From contig CM012953.1 of the NCBI GenBank assembly GCA_000181795.3, forward strand, positions 13,711,612-13,775,611: a stretch of 64,000 bases of DNA. The letters run 5' to 3'. This DNA is from Trichinella spiralis (Eukaryota; Nematoda; Enoplea; Trichinellida; Trichinellidae). A program made the translations under genes and the position numbers. Shown piece after piece: positions 60,428-64,000 of this stretch. The notes under the pieces were generated by a model. It was not told the origin of the DNA and searched no databases. It worked only from the letters and a program-made list of their open reading frames with translations. Position 1 is the stretch's first letter. Each line of letters opens with the position of its first letter.

Positions 60428-62594
60428 TTAATTGCAAGCATCAGTGCCGGTAACCAAACTATTAAATCTAGCAAATATAGTAGCATCATCAATGCACACC
60501 GCTAATGCAGGTTCTTTTCTTTGACTTCTCTGAAAAGTAATAATGAGTTATATTTTAAAAATTAAGTATTTACGAAAATACATTTACATGATATGGTTTG
60601 TCAATAGCACAGAAAATATTTCCAGGTTCCGTGACTGCCCATTGCGACACGTCATTTTCAAGAGTACTTGCATCACCCGATACCGATATGGGAGACGTGA
60701 TTAATTTAATATTTCTTCCCAAAATTCTGCAATCACTTTTCAATTTAGTATCTCTTGTTGTCCACACTTTCAGATCTTTCTTCAATTTCCTTGAAAGAAC
60801 TCTTTTGAACATCTCTAAAATTCAACTTTAATATAAGTTCATCAGATTTATCATATGTTTTTTCTTTTTGCATTTGCACTCCTTCATCAGTTAAAATGCA
60901 CAAATTGCTTGTTTATGGCAAGTTTTCATATTCGTAACTGTACTTCTATAAACATGCAATGGAGTAGCAAAATTAGAATGAACAACAGCATGATTTATCA
61001 TAGTTAATTCCTATCAATTTCGATACGAAACATCTTTAACATTGCAGTTACTTTACAATATATTTTCCATACAGTATGTTTTACATCTTGGTTTCTCAGT
61101 TTTTACGAACTACATTACTAAGGCAAATCATTCACTAGTGAAATAAAAATTTTATTGATATATTTTCAATAATTATTTGTATCGTAAAGCGGAAATTTTC
61201 AAATTTAGACTGGAAAACACACTGAATTGAAGCCACTCTAGTTTTCATAGCAACTTTGCAATAATGAACTTTTAAATCATCAAAAAAGTTCTTACCGTAT
61301 CCAGATTTTTCACCTTTACTAAAAACTATAGCTTTTATTCCTGGATTTGCAGCTGTTTTTATGTCTTTGCTTATCGTCAAAGGAGGTAAGACACTGGAGT
61401 CACCGTTGAGCAAATTTTTCAAATTAGGCCTTGAATTAACTTCCGTTGCAGGAATGTCATGATGATATACTAGAGGTCTCACAATTCGTAATGCATGTGC
61501 TGAAAGTATTATTAATTAAAATATATTCATTACATTTACAATGATATTTGTGATAAACGAGTAGTTATTTTACTTTTATGCTGCTCTTTTTAAAAACAAT
61601 CAGCAATCAAATTTATAAATACACAGTTTCACCAATTTTAAACTTTGTTTGATAAATTTATTTATTTATATTATAGAATAAAATGTTTTATATAACTAAT
61701 ATGTGGCAAATAAATTGTTTTTTCTCGAAGGATAGTTATCATATTTAAATATATTTCTTATATGCTTCATATACTGTTCACCTATTACGTCCAGCTGCTC
61801 TTCTTTTATTGTAAGACAAACAAATAAATGTCCTTTTGCAATTTCTTCTGCAGGAAATGTATAAGCTTGCAATGCTTTAGGAAATCCCGGTACTGTGTGT
61901 ATAATCCAAGCAGCAGAATCAGTAGGTTCAGGATCCATTATTAGAATGCCTGTAACAGCTTATGGTACATCCTTCGTTTGCATATTATTTATGCGCACAC
62001 CTTTACTGTTTGAATTTGTTTGAACTCCCACCGCGTTTGGTGGTTTATTATTGTAAGCTACAAATTTAGCATTTCGGTCAGCTGCAGCTACATGTTCAAG
62101 AGCTTTGCCAAAGGAATTTCCATTATTTAGGGTAATTTGCCCAGGTGACGTTTGCCAAGCTTGATTTGTGGCAGTTATAATTTTTCCAGTATTCTGACCT
62201 GCCGCTTTATATAAAATCGCCCTATAGAAATTCCATACAAATGGTACGTAATGATTTTCAATTACTTGTGTTAGTGATTTTAATATAAATATTAATTATG
62301 GATATAAGATGTACAAAAACAAAGTATACGCATAAATCGAAAATTATGATATGTCATGTTAGCACAGTTTCTCCAAAATATTAATAGATTTTTGATGGTG
62401 AAGATTGTTTATCTCAATTAAAATGAAGGATATAATGCAATTTATAGGCAAACAGTTCATAAGAATAATAATGACAACCAATAAGAATGATACCAGTCAT
62501 CGTTTCCACCTCCATTAGGTGTTTGGCATTGAGATGTAGCTGTTACTGGATTTGGCAGAATGAGCAAAAAAATGATTATCCACTTTGATTCCAT
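60428..62594 (-). CDS. DNase II-like secreted protein lacking two catalytic histidines, 340 aa, 6 exons
   Basis: Family: acid endonuclease DNase II (NUC-1 in C. elegans). Exons on the minus strand: 62594-62494, 62221-62001, 61949-61782, 61499-61296, 60814-60588, 60529-60428; GT-AG and frame agree (1023 nt). A signal peptide (MESKWIIIFLLILPNPVTA) is followed by DWAILYKAA (family DWF.VYK). Then come HTVPGFP (family HSVP.FP), HLFVCLTIK, RPNLKNLLNG, and the C-terminal VSQWAV..PGNIFCAID (family DHSKW.V...W.C.GD). Length matches the family (about 350-375 aa). Of the three active-site histidines of human DNase II (H115, H132, H297), only the H132 equivalent remains (H125); the others align with N105 and V287. 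Probably a secreted or lysosomal non-catalytic homologue. Such proteins are abundant in Trichinella. Confidence 0.85.
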
Positions 62595-63565
62595 AAAATA
62601 ATTTATAACTGCTGCTATTGTTTCACTGGTAATTTATGGTTTATATGTTATGTAATGTATGTCATTAGAATTTAACATAACACATGAACAGATGAACAAA
62701 TGGTAACATGCAGCTGTATAATCAGCACTAATAAACATGATCTAATTAATCTAATATTTTAATTTTGAATCACAATTGCAAATTCAGTTTTAGCTGAGCT
62801 GCTAAGTAAGAGGCAACAAAAATGAAAACATTGGCATTACTATGTTTCATTAAAAATGCGTTAAAGATACGAATGTTTTAACTATGCTATTAAGCCTATT
62901 CAGTGCTATTAACAAAAACTACACTGATTTGAGGCAACCTGAAAATGTATTATTTTGTATGAACGTGTAATATTAAATTTATTGCATGTTATTTTTCCTA
63001 AAATATCTATGACAAAAGTATCTCAAAATTTTAGTTCTTATTTTACATTTAACTCATTACTTTTGTTTACGACAAAGCATTAGAGTTTATTTAAAATCTG
63101 TGTATTTTTTTACTAAATTTTACATAAAAAATACACATTATTTATTTATTCTTTGTCATGTCTCATTATTTTTTATCGGTCCTTATTTAGAAATTGTATT
63201 TTGTTCAGGATTTTGACTATGGCTGAGCATACTGCACAAAGCAAGCTGAAACTGCAAAGTTACAGTCTACTAAATTTGTGAGTCAGTCAGATCAGACTGG
63301 ACCATAGAAGTCGGCGCGGTAAGCACACGCGTTTAGCATACCGAGAGCCAGCTACCAAATATAATTATCAACACATATATTTATTTATATTTGATAAATC
63401 TCAAATTTTCATTTGCTGCATTCATTTTATTCTAAAGTAAATTATATAACCGAAAAATAATTTAAAATAAAAAACAAATTCATATAATGTGCACATCAGT
63501 TAAGATGTGCTATCGTATACACAAATAACAACTGACAGAAACAACGTCAGAATAATAAACAAGTA
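62595..63565. other. Intergenic AT-rich region
   Basis: Promoter side of the DNase II-like gene. No exon supported. It contains a short tRNA-like relic (63308-63352), listed separately. Confidence 0.4.
63308..63352 (+). other. tRNA-Ala-like 5' fragment
   Basis: GTCGGCGCGGTAAGCACACG, then CGTTTAGCATACCGAGAG, resembles the D-arm and anticodon arm of tRNA-Ala(AGC), with TTAGCAT as the anticodon loop. No T-arm (GGTTCGA) follows within 40 bases, so it is not a functional tRNA. It could be a tRNA relic or the head of a tRNA-derived SINE. Confidence 0.3.
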
Positions 63566-63943
63566 ATGATAAATAGCAAATTAGGAAATGTGGGTATTAT
63601 CAATGAATTGGAGCAGATCATTAAAAATGTCTGCGACCGCTCAGTAAGTAGCAGTTATTTACATGCTTAAATTATGCCGATAGAGATAAGATACAGGAAG
63701 CTCTTTGTCCCATACTGGCAATAATAATAAAGCTTTCTAGATTAACTAAAAATATGTTCACTTGCATGATTTGTTAATTCTTTCAAACATATATTTTAAC
63801 ATTTTTATTATTTAATCATGCGTAACATTTTGAAATGATAATATTGATTGATAAGAATTGTTGACAATTACAACATGATTTTCTTTTGTACTGTAGTACA
63901 CTGTCATGCTGCAGCTGTGGAAATCATCGAACAGCGATTAAAT
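63566..63943 (+). CDS. Possible 5' exons of a gene running off the window
   Basis: An ATG at 63566 opens a frame reading MINSKLGNVGIINELEQIIK then NVCDRS, up to a GTAAGT donor at 63644 (or a weaker GTAGCA donor at 63648). A second exon candidate starts at 63897 after TACTGTAG and ends at a GTGAGT donor (63944), reading CHAAAVEIIEQRLN. The second exon is in frame only with the weaker donor. No family is recognised from so little. The gene would continue beyond 64000. Confidence 0.35.
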
Positions 63944-64000
63944 GTGAGTATTTTAATATTTTTAATGAACTTAATTTTTTAAATTGTAATGTAATTATGC

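Noticed and set aside
1-64000. CRISPR arrays, rRNA genes, bacterial operons or riboswitches
   Set aside because: None seen; intron-containing genes show a eukaryotic nuclear genome, and simple repeats here are microsatellites.

Overview
The window is AT-rich eukaryotic DNA with compact, multi-exon protein genes on both strands, GT-AG introns mostly of 50-300 nt, and long AT-rich intergenic stretches. I read it as a nematode. Supporting this are a serpentine 7TM receptor of nematode chemoreceptor type, an SPE-42/SPE-49-like DC-STAMP gene with a C4C4 RING, and a secreted DNase II-like protein that lacks catalytic histidines. Expanded, partly non-catalytic DNase II families are known from Trichinella, so a clade I (Trichinella/Trichuris-like) worm is my best guess. 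This is an inference; no rRNA or mitochondrial marker is present to settle it.

Layout, left to right. 1-5.47 kb: no gene seen. 5.47-6.81 kb (-): EAF (ELL-associated factor). 9.26-10.46 kb (-): ZC3H10-like CCCH zinc-finger gene in a GC-rich island. 11.06-15.20 kb: broken Ty3/Gypsy element with both LTRs, carrying a MULE (FLYWCH) transposon fragment. 15.34-15.72 kb (+): unknown 126-aa protein. 17.34-20.28 kb (+): PUF60/Half pint in 12 exons. 21.0-21.3 kb: solo-LTR-like relic. 22.9-25.3 kb (+): 7TM receptor. 25.73-26.44 kb: hAT transposon relic. 26.64-28.22 kb (-): unknown 315-aa protein. 29.45-30.03 kb (-): pterin-4a-carbinolamine dehydratase. 30.5-34.6 kb (-): immunoglobulin-superfamily membrane protein. 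34.6-39.7 kb: no firm gene. 39.75-40.11 kb (+): V-ATPase subunit F. 41.57-44.62 kb (+): vesicular monoamine transporter (SLC18). 45.2-48.4 kb (+): 1018-aa coiled-coil protein. 49.2-51.8 kb (-): DC-STAMP sperm-fusion family protein. 53.2-58.8 kb: graveyard of BEL/Pao and Gypsy relics, with a triplicated segment and an assembly gap. 60.4-62.6 kb (-): DNase II-like protein. The right edge may hold the start of another gene.

The genes are individually promoted eukaryotic loci, not an operon. They cover splicing (PUF60), transcription elongation (EAF), neuronal function (VMAT, the 7TM receptor; the dehydratase recycles the biopterin cofactor needed to make VMAT's monoamines), vesicle acidification (V-ATPase F supplies the proton gradient that VMAT uses) and possibly fertilisation (DC-STAMP). 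I found no CRISPR array, no rRNA and no complete tRNA. I did not find a convincing previously undescribed multi-gene system. The best leads are the DNase II pseudoenzyme, the alternative PDZ-like tails of the Ig protein, three unrecognised host genes and the nested retroelements. Exon boundaries are predictions from reading frame, splice consensus and remembered homologues.
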